A DNA stretch of 64,000 nucleotides from CAYSBE01 sp046309355 (GCA_046309355.1 JBKCPL010000029.1:62001-126000), one strand, 5' to 3'; counted from the stretch's first letter, positions 16,689 through 26,101 are shown. Program-made: numbers and translations. Notes: generated by a model from the letters alone, not told the origin.

Positions 16689-19093
16689 TGAATACAGCCA
16701 TACTGAATACTGCAACATGCTACCACTGCGGCAATGAATGCTCGGGTGAACGCATTGCATTCGATCAACATGATTTTTGCTGTACCGGTTGCAAAAGTGT
16801 GTATGAGTTACTTTCACAAAACAACTTATGCGAATACTATACGCTGCAAAGCAATCCGGGTATTACACGCAATCATCCTTCGGCAGTACACAAGTTTACT
16901 TACCTGGATGAGCCAGCTGTTAAAAGTCGCTTACTAAGCTACACGGATGAACACCTGAGTAAGGCAACATTTTTCATCCCTACCATGCACTGCAGTTCGT
17001 GCATTTGGCTGCTCGAAAATCTGTATCGCCTTGATAATGGCATTACACAATCGCGTGTTAACTTTCCTAAAAAAGAACTTTCTGTATCATTCAAAAATGA
17101 CGTATGCAGTTTGCGGTCAGTTGTGACACTGCTCAGTTCGATAGGATATGAGCCCGCCATTCACCTAAATGATATTGAAACAAATATTAAAAAAGACCTG
17201 AACCGAAAATTGATTTATCAAATAGGCGTAGCAGGTTTTTGTTTCGGCAATATAATGCTCATCAGCTTTCCTGAATACTTCGGGCTTGATAGTTTTACCA
17301 AGGGCACATTCTCCAGACTTTTCGGTTATCTCAACATGTTCCTTTCACTTCCTGTATTGCTATTCAGCGCACAGGATTATTTTAAGTCGGCCTGGCAGGG
17401 TTTAAAAAATAAGTACGTTGGTATTGATATTCCATTGGCACTTGGCATACTCGTACTTTTTGTACGAAGTGCATGGGAAATACTTACCGAAAATGGCATT
17501 GGATATTTTGATACACATGCCGGTCTCGTTTTTTTTCTGCTCATAGGAAAATGGTTTCAGCAAAAAACCTATGATACACTTTCGTTTGAGCGAGACTACC
17601 GCTCCTACTTTCCTGTTGCTGCTACGGTTATTAAAAACAACAAGGAAACATCGGTACCGGTAACTCAACTGAATGTTGGCGACCGGCTTGTTATTCGCAA
17701 TAACGAACTGATTCCGGCCGACTCTATGCTGATGAGCGGTGAGGCTTACATAGATTTTAGTTTCGTAACAGGTGAATCAAACCCCGTGAAAAAAGTAGCA
17801 GGCGAACTTATTTATGCCGGTGGCAGACTTACCGGTAAATGGGTTGAGATGGAAGTGATAAAAAAAGTATCGCAAAGCTACTTAACACAACTGTGGAACA
17901 ATGAGCATTTCACTAAAAACCACGTTAGTCGCCTGCAAACCTTTCAGCAAAAAGTGAGCAGGTATTTTACGTTTGGATTGCTGATTGTGGCCATGGGTTC
18001 TGCTGTATGGTGGAGTGTGGCTAATCAGGCTTTGATATGGAATGCCGTTACTGCTGTTTTAATTATTGCATGTCCGTGTGCACTTGCACTTTCAAGTCCG
18101 TTTGCTTTAGGTACCGCCATGCGTTTGCTGGGCAAAAAAGGTTTCTATGTTAAATCACCCGAAACAGTAGAACACCTGGCAAAAGTCAATCATATTGTTT
18201 TCGATAAAACGGGCACCATCACTCAATCCAATGAAGCGGAAGTTGCCTATCACGGTGCTGAATTAAGCGGCAACACGGTATCCTTGATAGCCGCTGCCAC
18301 ACAGCAATCAACACATCCGTTAAGTAAAAAAATACATACCTTTCTTGCTGTATCCTCGCACAGTATTCCTGATGTATTTGTAGAAATAACAGGCAAGGGA
18401 ATTCTAGCGGTTTCAAACGGTACCGAGCTTAAACTGGGCTCAGCAGCATTTGTTAACTACCCGGATATAACCAATAGCGGTGCACTGCGTACACGCGTGT
18501 ACATCAGCATAAACAATGTACCCAGTGGATATTTTGAATTTAAGCATCACTACCGTACCGGTTTGCATGAGGTCATTTCTGAACTACGCAACTGCAACAC
18601 CTTATCTCTGTTATCAGGCGATAATGATTCGGAACGAAATGCACTGAGTGCATTTTTTACAGCAAGCGATGACCTCCACTTTAATCAGTCGCCCATTGAT
18701 AAGCTGAACCGCATTGAAGAGTGGAAGAAAAAAAATAACGTACTGATGATAGGTGACGGACTTAACGATGCAGGTGCACTTAAAGCAGCCGATGTTGGAA
18801 TTTCGATAACCGAAAATACATCGCATTTCTCACCTGCTTCAGATGTTATTATGGATGCACATTTATTTGGCAGCCTGCCACGCTATCTGAAATTTTCAAA
18901 AAGCACCGTACGAATTATCCATGCCAGTTTTAGTATATCGCTCATGTACAATATAGTTGGTTTAAGCTTTGCCGTTCAGGGTACATTATCGCCACTTATT
19001 GCAGCAATACTTATGCCTCTCAGTTCAGTAACTGTTATTGCATTTACCACACTGGCCACCTCATTGGCAGCTAAAAAACATCAGATACTATGA
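16688..19093 (+). CDS. ccoI: CcoI-type copper-transporting P-type ATPase
   Basis: 801 residues. It moves copper for assembly of the CuB centre of cbb3 oxidase. The N-terminus has a cysteine cluster typical of CcoI/FixI (CYHCGNEC at 11-18, CCTGC at 31-35), followed by a heavy-metal-associated domain with MHCSSC (Cys102, Cys105). The ATPase core shows the transmembrane CPC (about residue 461), the phosphorylation motif DKTGTIT (about 506), STHPLS with the conserved His-Pro, and GDGLNDAGAL (about 689). It overlaps usp by one base and ccoS by four. Confidence 0.96.
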   Translation: MNTAILNTATCYHCGNECSGERIAFDQHDFCCTGCKSVYELLSQNNLCEYYTLQSNPGITRNHPSAVHKFTYLDEPAVKSRLLSYTDEHLSKATFFIPTMHCSSCIWLLENLYRLDNGITQSRVNFPKKELSVSFKNDVCSLRSVVTLLSSIGYEPAIHLNDIETNIKKDLNRKLIYQIGVAGFCFGNIMLISFPEYFGLDSFTKGTFSRLFGYLNMFLSLPVLLFSAQDYFKSAWQGLKNKYVGIDIPLALGILVLFVRSAWEILTENGIGYFDTHAGLVFFLLIGKWFQQKTYDTLSFERDYRSYFPVAATVIKNNKETSVPVTQLNVGDRLVIRNNELIPADSMLMSGEAYIDFSFVTGESNPVKKVAGELIYAGGRLTGKWVEMEVIKKVSQSYLTQLWNNEHFTKNHVSRLQTFQQKVSRYFTFGLLIVAMGSAVWWSVANQALIWNAVTAVLIIACPCALALSSPFALGTAMRLLGKKGFYVKSPETVEHLAKVNHIVFDKTGTITQSNEAEVAYHGAELSGNTVSLIAAATQQSTHPLSKKIHTFLAVSSHSIPDVFVEITGKGILAVSNGTELKLGSAAFVNYPDITNSGALRTRVYISINNVPSGYFEFKHHYRTGLHEVISELRNCNTLSLLSGDNDSERNALSAFFTASDDLHFNQSPIDKLNRIEEWKKKNNVLMIGDGLNDAGALKAADVGISITENTSHFSPASDVIMDAHLFGSLPRYLKFSKSTVRIIHASFSISLMYNIVGLSFAVQGTLSPLIAAILMPLSSVTVIAFTTLATSLAAKKHQIL

Positions 19094-19254
19094 ATATAAT
19101 GTACATACTTATTGGAACCAGTTTGCTTATGGCCATCGGTTTTCTGGCAGCATTTATCTGGTCGGTTCGAAGCGGTCAGCTGGATGATGATTACACGCCT
19201 TCAGTTCGAATTTTGTTTGAAGACAAACCATCAGACAAAACAAAACATGATTAA
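19090..19254 (+). CDS. ccoS: Cytochrome oxidase maturation protein CcoS
   Basis: 54 residues, the usual CcoS size. One N-terminal membrane segment (MYILIGTSLLMAIGFLAAFIW) is followed by the family signature 'SVRSGQLDDDYTPSVRILFED', equivalent to the W-x2-x-SGQFDDL-x2-P-x2-RILF pattern. CcoS is needed for insertion of haem b and copper into CcoN. Its ATG overlaps the ccoI stop (ATGA). The last codons overlap the second FNR-like palindrome. Confidence 0.95.
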   Translation: MNIMYILIGTSLLMAIGFLAAFIWSVRSGQLDDDYTPSVRILFEDKPSDKTKHD

Positions 19255-19260
19255 TATCAT
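19247..19260. promoter_or_regulatory. FNR/CRP-type operator ATGAT-N4-ATCAT before ccoNO
   Basis: ATGAT-TAAT-ATCAT is a perfect palindrome with the same half-sites as the copy upstream of usp. It overlaps the ccoS stop codon. Its centre is 51.5 bases before TAGCTTGC (19305-19312), a -7-like element, against 52.5 in the other copy. No good -33 TTG is seen in front of either box, which fits an activator-dependent promoter. Confidence 0.65.
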
Positions 19261-19349
19261 TCGAGTACCTGCTTAAAATCATTTTTCAAAAATATGTCCG
19301 AAAGTAGCTTGCACCCGCAATCATTCATAAACCTAAAGAATACACCTCT

Positions 19350-21479
19350 ATGCACGTAGAAAAATTTTATTATGACAATTCCATTGTACGAAAATTCATG
19401 ATAGCGACCATGATTTTCGGAGTAGTAGGCATGGCTGTTGGGCTACTTATTGCTGTTCAGTTGTATGCTCCGGCAGCTAATTTGGGCAACCAATTTACAT
19501 CCTTCGGTCGCATCAGGCCGTTGCACACCAATGCCATCATTTTCGCATTCGTGGGCAATGCCATTTTTGCCGGAGTGTACTATTCTCTTCAGCGCTTGTG
19601 TAAAGCCCGTATGTTTAGTGATGTATTAAGCACTATTCATTTTTGGGGATGGCAATTAATAATACTGCTGGCAGCCGTTACACTGCCGCTTGGCATTACC
19701 AGTTCAAAAGAATATGCCGAATTGGAATGGCCTATTGATATAATGATTGCCGGTGTGTGGGTAGTTTTTGGTATCAATATGATTGGTACCATTATTAAAA
19801 GACGCGAAAAACAAATGTACGTGGCTATATGGTTTTACATTGCCACATTTGTAACTGTTGCCGTTCTGCACATTGTAAACTCTATCGAACTGCCGGTATC
19901 GCTCACCAAAAGTTACATGGTATACGCTGGTGTGCAGGATGCCCTGGTTCAATGGTGGTATGGCCACAATGCAGTAGCATTCTTTTTAACCACACCATTT
20001 TTAGGTTTGATGTATTATTACCTGCCCAAAGCAGCAGGGCGGCCGGTGTATTCATACAAACTTTCCATACTTCACTTCTGGTCACTTATATTTATTTACA
20101 TCTGGGCAGGTCCGCACCACTTGTTGTATTCGTCACTACCTGATTGGGCACAGTCGCTGGGTGTGGTATTTTCTATTATGCTCATAGCACCCTCATGGGG
20201 CGGTATGATAAACGGTTTGCTAACACTACGCGGTGCATGGGATAAAGTACGCGATGAGCCGGTTTTAAAAATGTTTGCTGTCGGAATAACAGCCTACGGT
20301 ATGGCAACATTTGAAGGTCCGTTGCTTTCGCTTAAAAACGTAAATGCCATTGCACACTTTACCGATTGGATTGTAGCACACGTACATGTTGGTGCACTGG
20401 GTTGGAACGGCTTGTTAACGTTTGCCATTATTTACTGGACAATACCTCGCATGTACAACACAACCATATACTCCAAGAAATTAATCAATACCCATTTCTG
20501 GTTGGCTACATTAGGTATTTTATTTTATGCCATACCCATGTACTGGTCAGGCTTCACACAAGGTTTAATGTGGAAAGAGTTTGCTGCTGACGGTACGCTG
20601 CAGTATCCTGAATTTTTGAAAATAACGATTCAAATTTTACCTCTTCACATCATGCGTTCGGTAGGTGGAACACTTTATCTGATCGGATTTATTATACTCA
20701 TCTACAACGTGGTAAAAACCATGCAACTGGGTACGTTTACGGCCAATGAGCCGGCCGAAGCTCAAGCCATTGAAAAATCAACATTGATTGGCAAAGGCGA
20801 TTTCTGGCATGCTGTACTTGAAAAGAAACCCTTAACCTTTACTGCACTTGCCATAGTAGCTGTACTCATTGGTGGTGCCATTGAAATGATTCCTACGTTT
20901 ACGATTAAATCCAACATACCTACCATAGCCAGTGTAAAACCTTATACACCCCTTGAATTGCAGGGCCGCGACTTATACATACGTGAAGGGTGTAATGCCT
21001 GCCATACACAATGGGTAAGGCCATTCCGCTCCGAAACAGAAAGGTATCAAGGCGAATATTCAAAAGCCGGTGAATTTGTATTCGATCATCCTTTTTTGTG
21101 GGGATCTAAAAGAACAGGGCCCGATTTGCATCGCTTAGGTGGTAAATATCCCGATAGCTGGCACTATTACCACATGATTGATCCTCAAAGTATGTCTCCG
21201 GGTTCAATTATGCCGGCCTACAACTGGCTGGCCGAGCAAGACCTCGATATGAGTACAACTCCTGCTAAAATCAATGCCATGCAAACCTTGGGTGTGCCAT
21301 ACAGCAATGAAGAAGCAGATCAGGCCAATCGTTTATTGAAACAACAAGCAGAATTAATAAGTGATGGTCTTAAAAAAGAAGGTATAGCACTGGAGCCTCA
21401 AAAAGAGTTGATAGCTATGATTGCATACCTTCAGCGCTTAGGTGCCGATATCAAGAAAAGTCCAACTGCTAATAAATAG
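19350..21479 (+). CDS. ccoN: cbb3-type cytochrome c oxidase, fused subunits I and II (CcoN-CcoO)
   Basis: 709 residues. Residues 1 to about 470 are the haem-copper subunit CcoN, with the ligand-bearing stretches RPLHTNAIIFAF, WWYGHNAVAFF, WAGPHHLLYSSLPDW (CuB histidine pair) and VAHVHVGALGWNG (haem ligands). After a linker and one membrane segment, the CcoO part carries one haem c site GCNACHTQWVRPF (Cys about 547) and a likely methionine ligand in GSIMPAYNWL. Together they reduce oxygen to water using electrons from haem c. In most bacteria the two are separate genes; fusion is known in Bacteroidota. It starts the second transcription unit of the cluster. Confidence 0.96.
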   Translation: MHVEKFYYDNSIVRKFMIATMIFGVVGMAVGLLIAVQLYAPAANLGNQFTSFGRIRPLHTNAIIFAFVGNAIFAGVYYSLQRLCKARMFSDVLSTIHFWGWQLIILLAAVTLPLGITSSKEYAELEWPIDIMIAGVWVVFGINMIGTIIKRREKQMYVAIWFYIATFVTVAVLHIVNSIELPVSLTKSYMVYAGVQDALVQWWYGHNAVAFFLTTPFLGLMYYYLPKAAGRPVYSYKLSILHFWSLIFIYIWAGPHHLLYSSLPDWAQSLGVVFSIMLIAPSWGGMINGLLTLRGAWDKVRDEPVLKMFAVGITAYGMATFEGPLLSLKNVNAIAHFTDWIVAHVHVGALGWNGLLTFAIIYWTIPRMYNTTIYSKKLINTHFWLATLGILFYAIPMYWSGFTQGLMWKEFAADGTLQYPEFLKITIQILPLHIMRSVGGTLYLIGFIILIYNVVKTMQLGTFTANEPAEAQAIEKSTLIGKGDFWHAVLEKKPLTFTALAIVAVLIGGAIEMIPTFTIKSNIPTIASVKPYTPLELQGRDLYIREGCNACHTQWVRPFRSETERYQGEYSKAGEFVFDHPFLWGSKRTGPDLHRLGGKYPDSWHYYHMIDPQSMSPGSIMPAYNWLAEQDLDMSTTPAKINAMQTLGVPYSNEEADQANRLLKQQAELISDGLKKEGIALEPQKELIAMIAYLQRLGADIKKSPTANK

Positions 21480-21482
21480 TAT

Positions 21483-21674
21483 ATGAAACAGTTTCTTCAA
21501 GGCGTTACAGGTGTGGAGGGTTACCTGATATTCTCCATGATGGTGTTCCTCGTATTTTTCATAGGTCTTATTGTATGGGTTTACAAGGCCGACAAAAAGT
21601 ACATAACCGATTGTAAAAATATTCCCTTCCATAATTCAACACATAACTCAACCACTAATACCTCTCAACAATGA
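21483..21674 (+). CDS. ccoQ: CcoQ-like small membrane subunit
   Basis: 63 residues with one transmembrane segment ('YLIFSMMVFLVFFIGLIVWVYKADKKY'), the position and shape of CcoQ, which stabilises cbb3 oxidase. The tail is Ser/Thr/Asn-rich. It begins three bases after ccoNO and overlaps the ccoP start by four. Sequence conservation in CcoQ is low, so the call rests on size, topology and position. Confidence 0.85.
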   Translation: MKQFLQGVTGVEGYLIFSMMVFLVFFIGLIVWVYKADKKYITDCKNIPFHNSTHNSTTNTSQQ

Positions 21675-22531
21675 AAAAATTAGTTTTTGCCGCTATGGCT
21701 GTATCTTGGACCGGCACATCGTTTGCCGCTACCACTGAATCCGGAAGCAGCATAGGATTTCATGACATATTGTTCACTCTGATTATTCTACTGAGTTTTG
21801 TTATGCTTATTGTGGTATATACGCTGAAACAGGTAGTAACCATACTCAAGCACGAATCAACCGGACTACCTTATAGTTACGAATCCGAAACACAAACCTT
21901 TTGGGAAAAATTGCTTTCGCTTAAACCGCTTTCGGCCGAAAAAGATATTGATCTGGGTCACGATTATGATGGCATACGCGAGTTAAATAATCCTATTCCG
22001 CCATGGTTCAATGTACTGTTCTACGGAACCATATTTTTTGGCTTGGTATATCTGATGGTGTATCATGTTACCGATAGTGCACCGCTTCAGGCTGCTGAGT
22101 ATAAAAACGAACTGCTGGCAGCTCAAAAGCAAAAAGAAGAATATTTGAAATTAGCCGGTAATGCGATTGATGAAAATACAGTAAAGCTTGTTACTGATAA
22201 AGTTCAACTTGCTGAAGCCAAACAGGAATACACAACTCGCTGTGCTGCATGTCACGGCCAAAATGGTGAAGGGGGTGTAGGGCCAAATTTAACCGATGAA
22301 TACTGGCTACATGGCGGAAGTATTAACGATGTATTTAAAACAATAAAATATGGGGTACCTGCTAAGGGTATGGTGCCTTGGCAAAATGCAATCAACCCTG
22401 TGAAAATGCAGGAACTGGCTAGTTTTATTCTTTCGTTGCAGGGCACTCATCCGGCCGGAGGCAAAGAACCTCAAGGTGAAAAATACCAGCCGTTGGCCGC
22501 GGCTCAGGTAAATACCATGAGCACGCCATAG
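21671..22531 (+). CDS. ccoP: cbb3 oxidase subunit CcoP with a single haem c
   Basis: 286 residues. A signal-like first segment, a second membrane span ('IIFLLSF' region near residues 30-55), the CcoP N-terminal-domain hallmark 'YDGIRELNNPIPPWFNVLFYGTIFFGLVYL' (about residues 97-130, membrane anchor) and one cytochrome c domain with CAACHG (Cys about 191) are visible, with a probable methionine ligand in KGMVPW. Canonical CcoP has two CxxCH sites; only one is present here. It would pass electrons from periplasmic donors to CcoO. Confidence 0.94.
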   Translation: MKKLVFAAMAVSWTGTSFAATTESGSSIGFHDILFTLIILLSFVMLIVVYTLKQVVTILKHESTGLPYSYESETQTFWEKLLSLKPLSAEKDIDLGHDYDGIRELNNPIPPWFNVLFYGTIFFGLVYLMVYHVTDSAPLQAAEYKNELLAAQKQKEEYLKLAGNAIDENTVKLVTDKVQLAEAKQEYTTRCAACHGQNGEGGVGPNLTDEYWLHGGSINDVFKTIKYGVPAKGMVPWQNAINPVKMQELASFILSLQGTHPAGGKEPQGEKYQPLAAAQVNTMSTP

Positions 22532-22600
22532 CATGTTTAGTATCAACCTTACCTCATCCTACAGCTATAGCAACTGCTGTTTTACTTACAACGTATTCGT

Positions 22601-24031
22601 ATGATTAATCAAGCCATACCGGAAGCAGGCGAGCAATACAGAGACACGCTTTCGCTCGTTGATAAAAAAACAGGTAACCGAAACTGGATTTATCCTAAAA
22701 AACCAAAAGGTGCGTTATACACTGGACGAACCTGGTTCAGTATTTTACTGATGATTTTACTGTTCAGCGGCCCGTTTATGAGGGTCAATGGCCATCCGCT
22801 TTTTCTATTGAACATTCTGGAACGAAAGTTCATCCTCTTTGGCATTCCTTTCTGGCCTCAGGATTTGCCGCTATTCGCTTTGGTCATGATTACGTTTGTA
22901 TTGTTCATCATTGTGTTTACAGTACTATTCGGCCGATTGTGGTGCGGCTGGGCATGTCCGCAAACCGTTTTTATGGAAATGCTGTTTCGTAAAATTGAAT
23001 ACGTGCTGGAAGGCGATTATAAAAATCAGATGAAGCTGAATCAATCGTCCTGGAACATCAATAAAATAGTACGAAAATCTACTAAGCATCTCTTATTTCT
23101 TATCCTTTCATTTGCTATTGCCAATACATTTCTGGCCTACCTCATCAGCATAGATGAATTAACAAAACTCATCGTTGACGGACCACTGTTGCATGTGGGA
23201 ACTTTTATGGCGCTGGCCATTTTTACGCTCGTTTTTTATGCCGTATTCAGCCGAATGCGTGAGATAGTGTGTATTGTGATATGCCCTTATGGACGATTAC
23301 AAGGATTAATGCTAGACAAAAATTCTATTGTGGTGGCTTATGATTTTATTCGAGGCGAACCGCGTGGAATCAGAAAAAAGAATACCACAAACCAAACCGG
23401 TGATTGTGTAGATTGTCATCGGTGCGTGCAGGTATGTCCTACGGGCATCGATATACGAAACGGCACTCAACTCGAGTGTATAAACTGCACAGCGTGTATT
23501 GATGAATGCAATGACGTTATGCGCAAAACACATCGACCTGAAGGCCTGATTCGTTATGCTTCCATGCATGAAATTACGAACGGAATAAAAAAAAGAATTA
23601 CCTGGCGAAGCGGAGCATATAGCTTAGTGTTATGTATTCTGATAGCAGTAGTCAGCTATCTTTTGCTTACACGAAGCGATATTGAAACTACTGTTTTACG
23701 CACACCCGGTATGACGTACCAAAAACAAAGAAACAACAGCATCACCAACATGTATAATTTTGAGGTAATCAATAAAACATTTAAGGAACAACATGTAAAA
23801 CTGGTTGTATCTGAACCGAACGGTGCTGTAATGCGAATGGTAGACGGAACTGATCCTTCAACACTTGTATTGGGTGAAGACGGCATAGTTAAAGGCACAT
23901 TTTTTATTGAAATGTCAGATACTGCCTTAAAACAAAATAATACACATGCTACATTAAATGTATACTCAAACGGTGAATGGGTTGAGTGTATTTCTACTAA
24001 CTTCGTAGGACCTGTTCAGTTCAAAAATTAA
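22601..24031 (+). CDS. ccoG: Cytochrome c oxidase accessory protein CcoG (polyferredoxin)
   Basis: 476 residues. CcoG binds iron-sulfur clusters and is thought to reduce copper for cbb3 assembly. Visible are several membrane segments, the LWCGWACPQTVFMEMLFRKIEY signature (about residue 110), and two 4Fe-4S motifs CVDCHRCVQVCPTG and CINCTACIDECNDV (about 267-305). The C-terminal part has an Ig-like fold ('YNFEVINKTFKEQHVKL'). It follows ccoP after 69 bases and precedes ccoH. Confidence 0.95.
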   Translation: MINQAIPEAGEQYRDTLSLVDKKTGNRNWIYPKKPKGALYTGRTWFSILLMILLFSGPFMRVNGHPLFLLNILERKFILFGIPFWPQDLPLFALVMITFVLFIIVFTVLFGRLWCGWACPQTVFMEMLFRKIEYVLEGDYKNQMKLNQSSWNINKIVRKSTKHLLFLILSFAIANTFLAYLISIDELTKLIVDGPLLHVGTFMALAIFTLVFYAVFSRMREIVCIVICPYGRLQGLMLDKNSIVVAYDFIRGEPRGIRKKNTTNQTGDCVDCHRCVQVCPTGIDIRNGTQLECINCTACIDECNDVMRKTHRPEGLIRYASMHEITNGIKKRITWRSGAYSLVLCILIAVVSYLLLTRSDIETTVLRTPGMTYQKQRNNSITNMYNFEVINKTFKEQHVKLVVSEPNGAVMRMVDGTDPSTLVLGEDGIVKGTFFIEMSDTALKQNNTHATLNVYSNGEWVECISTNFVGPVQFKN

Positions 24032-24072
24032 CTTGCCTCATTTACCGAAAGAATGAAATATTCCATAGCACA

Positions 24073-24507
24073 ATGAAATTAAACTGGGGACATAAACTTG
24101 TTGTATTCATGATTATTTTCATGCTATTCATCACCATACTAGTTGTAGTAATGTCACGTCAGCATGTATCGTTGGTAGAAACCAACTACTACGAACGCGG
24201 CATGAACTATGAAAACGAATTACGTAAGCACGAAAAAACCAAAGGACTGATTCACACTTTGGAATACAATGCCGCTAAAGCGCAAATTGTATTTACCAGT
24301 GCAATGGGCGGAAACATAAGCGGTACAGCTAAATTTTACCGACCGAACGACAGCGACCAGGACTTTGACAAACCGTTTACACTAAACGAATACGGAGCTT
24401 GCACGTTAAGTACAGTGGGTATGCAAAGAGGCATTTGGCGGCTTACTATGGAATGGCAATTACATACAGATACAATGGCTACTACAAAAGATTTTTACAT
24501 TCAATGA
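24073..24507 (+). CDS. ccoH: CcoH/FixH family protein
   Basis: 144 residues. An N-terminal membrane anchor (about residues 8-28) is followed by a beta-rich periplasmic domain. 'HVSLVETNYYERGMNYENEL' matches the FixH signature in which V-x3-YY follows the membrane span. FixH/CcoH is needed for stable assembly of cbb3 oxidase. The stop overlaps the next ATG (ATGA), showing coupling to the SafE-like gene. Confidence 0.92.
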   Translation: MKLNWGHKLVVFMIIFMLFITILVVVMSRQHVSLVETNYYERGMNYENELRKHEKTKGLIHTLEYNAAKAQIVFTSAMGGNISGTAKFYRPNDSDQDFDKPFTLNEYGACTLSTVGMQRGIWRLTMEWQLHTDTMATTKDFYIQ

Positions 24508-25214
24508 TACTTTGGACGGCATTCATTACGGGCCTTATTGGCAGCTTACATTGTGTAGGCATGTGTGGTCCGATAGCACTCGCACTTCCGGTAGGAAATC
24601 AACCCAGATGGCGACAGATAAGTGGTAAAGCTGCATATAACATTGGCCGAATTACTACCTACAGCCTTATGGGATTTTTGCTTGGCACGTTTGGTTGGGG
24701 ACTTAAACTGGCCGGATTGCAGCAAGGCCTTAGCATAGCAGCCGGAGCAACAATCATACTGCTTGCATTAGCCGGAAACCGTAAAGCCGAAGTGTTTTTC
24801 CAAAAACCATACAGATGGTTAGTGGGCAACAGATTGCCAGCACTTTTCAAAAGTTCTACGGTTACGTCATTGTACGCCATAGGTTTGCTGAACGGTTTAT
24901 TGCCTTGTGGTTTTGTGTATATAGGACTGATTGGTTCAGTGGCTACACAAAATGCCGTTCAGGGCGCATTGTACATGGTACTTTTTGGTTTGGGCACCGC
25001 ACCACTCATGTTTGCAGTTACCGTGGTGTCACATTTCATTTCTTCGGAGTTGCGCATTCGGTTAAACCGATACATTCCTGTAGCAGCGGTTATTATCGGT
25101 TGCTTATTTATTCTACGTGGAATGAACCTAGGAATTCCTTACCTGTCGCCACAATTAGACCAAACCGGCCAGGTAGTAAAGGAGTGCTGTACTCCTCAGG
25201 CAATGCATCACTAA
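24504..25214 (+). CDS. SafE/DsbD-type membrane protein of the cbb3 cluster
   Basis: 236 residues from the ATG that overlaps the ccoH stop; a longer reading frame exists but would lie inside ccoH. About six membrane segments. The HCVGMCGP motif (about residues 13-20) and a second, LLPCGFVY, are the paired Cys-Gly-Pro elements of the urease accessory UreH-like/DsbD_2 family. Proteins of this family at the end of cbb3 clusters are implicated in copper delivery or membrane thiol chemistry; a copper role here is inferred from position. The last residues include CCTPQAMHH, a possible metal-binding tail. Confidence 0.88.
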   Translation: MILWTAFITGLIGSLHCVGMCGPIALALPVGNQPRWRQISGKAAYNIGRITTYSLMGFLLGTFGWGLKLAGLQQGLSIAAGATIILLALAGNRKAEVFFQKPYRWLVGNRLPALFKSSTVTSLYAIGLLNGLLPCGFVYIGLIGSVATQNAVQGALYMVLFGLGTAPLMFAVTVVSHFISSELRIRLNRYIPVAAVIIGCLFILRGMNLGIPYLSPQLDQTGQVVKECCTPQAMHH

Positions 25215-26101
25215 ACGGGCTGATACACGAAGCACCGCATACTTATTGAACCCATATCAATTCCTTCATAGGTAAATGCAATGGCATCGTTTTTTTGCTG
25301 CACACCATTTATATATAACATGGGTAGGTAGTGATCATTTGTAGGAACAGCAAGTTGTGCAGCCTTTCCCAATTTTGTATAGTGTATAAGTGACGTATGA
25401 TTGGTATCAATGAGTAAACGTTTTACGTTTTCGTCAAATTCGATGGCCCAGTCATACGCTTTGGCTGAGTTTGAATCCCACTTTATCATGCCAAGATTAT
25501 GTACAATATTGCCACTTCCCACGATAAGCAATCCTTTAGTGCGCAGTGAGGCCAGTTGTGCAGCCATCTTATAATGCCATTCAGCAGGTTTGGTATAATC
25601 AATGCTGAGCTGAAAGGTGGGTATATCGGCTTGAGGATACATGTGCCTTAAAATACTCCATGTTCCGTGATCAAATCCCATATCGGAATCTGCTTGCGCA
25701 TGAATACTACTAAGTTCATTTTTTACAAGTTCGGCAAAATCAGGGCTGCCGGGTGCCGGATACTTAATTCGGTATAATTCTTCCGCAAAACCTCCAAAAT
25801 CATAAATCGTTTTGGGCTGAGATGTAGATGCCACATACGTACCACGGGTTAGCCAGTGAGCTGATACAACGAGTATGGCTTTGGGTTTGGGTATGTGGTT
25901 TGCGAGTTTTGAAAGTGATTGGGTAAATGCATTGTCGGCTATGGCATTCATAGGCGAGCCATGACCAATAAAAATAGCGGGCATAACAGCGCTATCAGGT
26001 ATAAACTGATTGACCGTTTCATAAAATGTGTTTAATGGTATGACTTTATTCATCACTAATAGGCTGCTTAATTTTATAAACTGCTTACGTTTTAAATTCA
26101 T
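25211..26101 (-). CDS. ygiD: YgiD-type extradiol ring-cleavage dioxygenase
   Basis: 296 residues of the class III extradiol dioxygenase family (4,5-DOPA dioxygenase type). Metal-binding and catalytic histidines are recognisable in FIGHGSPMNA (His47), VVSAHWLTRG (His82), GFDHGTWSIL and GSGNIVHNLG, with TNDHYLPML near the end. It has an extra N-terminal 40 residues (basic NLKRKQ then a short hydrophobic stretch) that look like a signal or membrane anchor, so the enzyme may be exported; the E. coli protein has no such extension. The physiological substrate is unknown. It is coupled by a four-base overlap to the small secreted protein upstream. Confidence 0.88.
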   Translation of the reverse strand: MNLKRKQFIKLSSLLVMNKVIPLNTFYETVNQFIPDSAVMPAIFIGHGSPMNAIADNAFTQSLSKLANHIPKPKAILVVSAHWLTRGTYVASTSQPKTIYDFGGFAEELYRIKYPAPGSPDFAELVKNELSSIHAQADSDMGFDHGTWSILRHMYPQADIPTFQLSIDYTKPAEWHYKMAAQLASLRTKGLLIVGSGNIVHNLGMIKWDSNSAKAYDWAIEFDENVKRLLIDTNHTSLIHYTKLGKAAQLAVPTNDHYLPMLYINGVQQKNDAIAFTYEGIDMGSISMRCFVYQPV

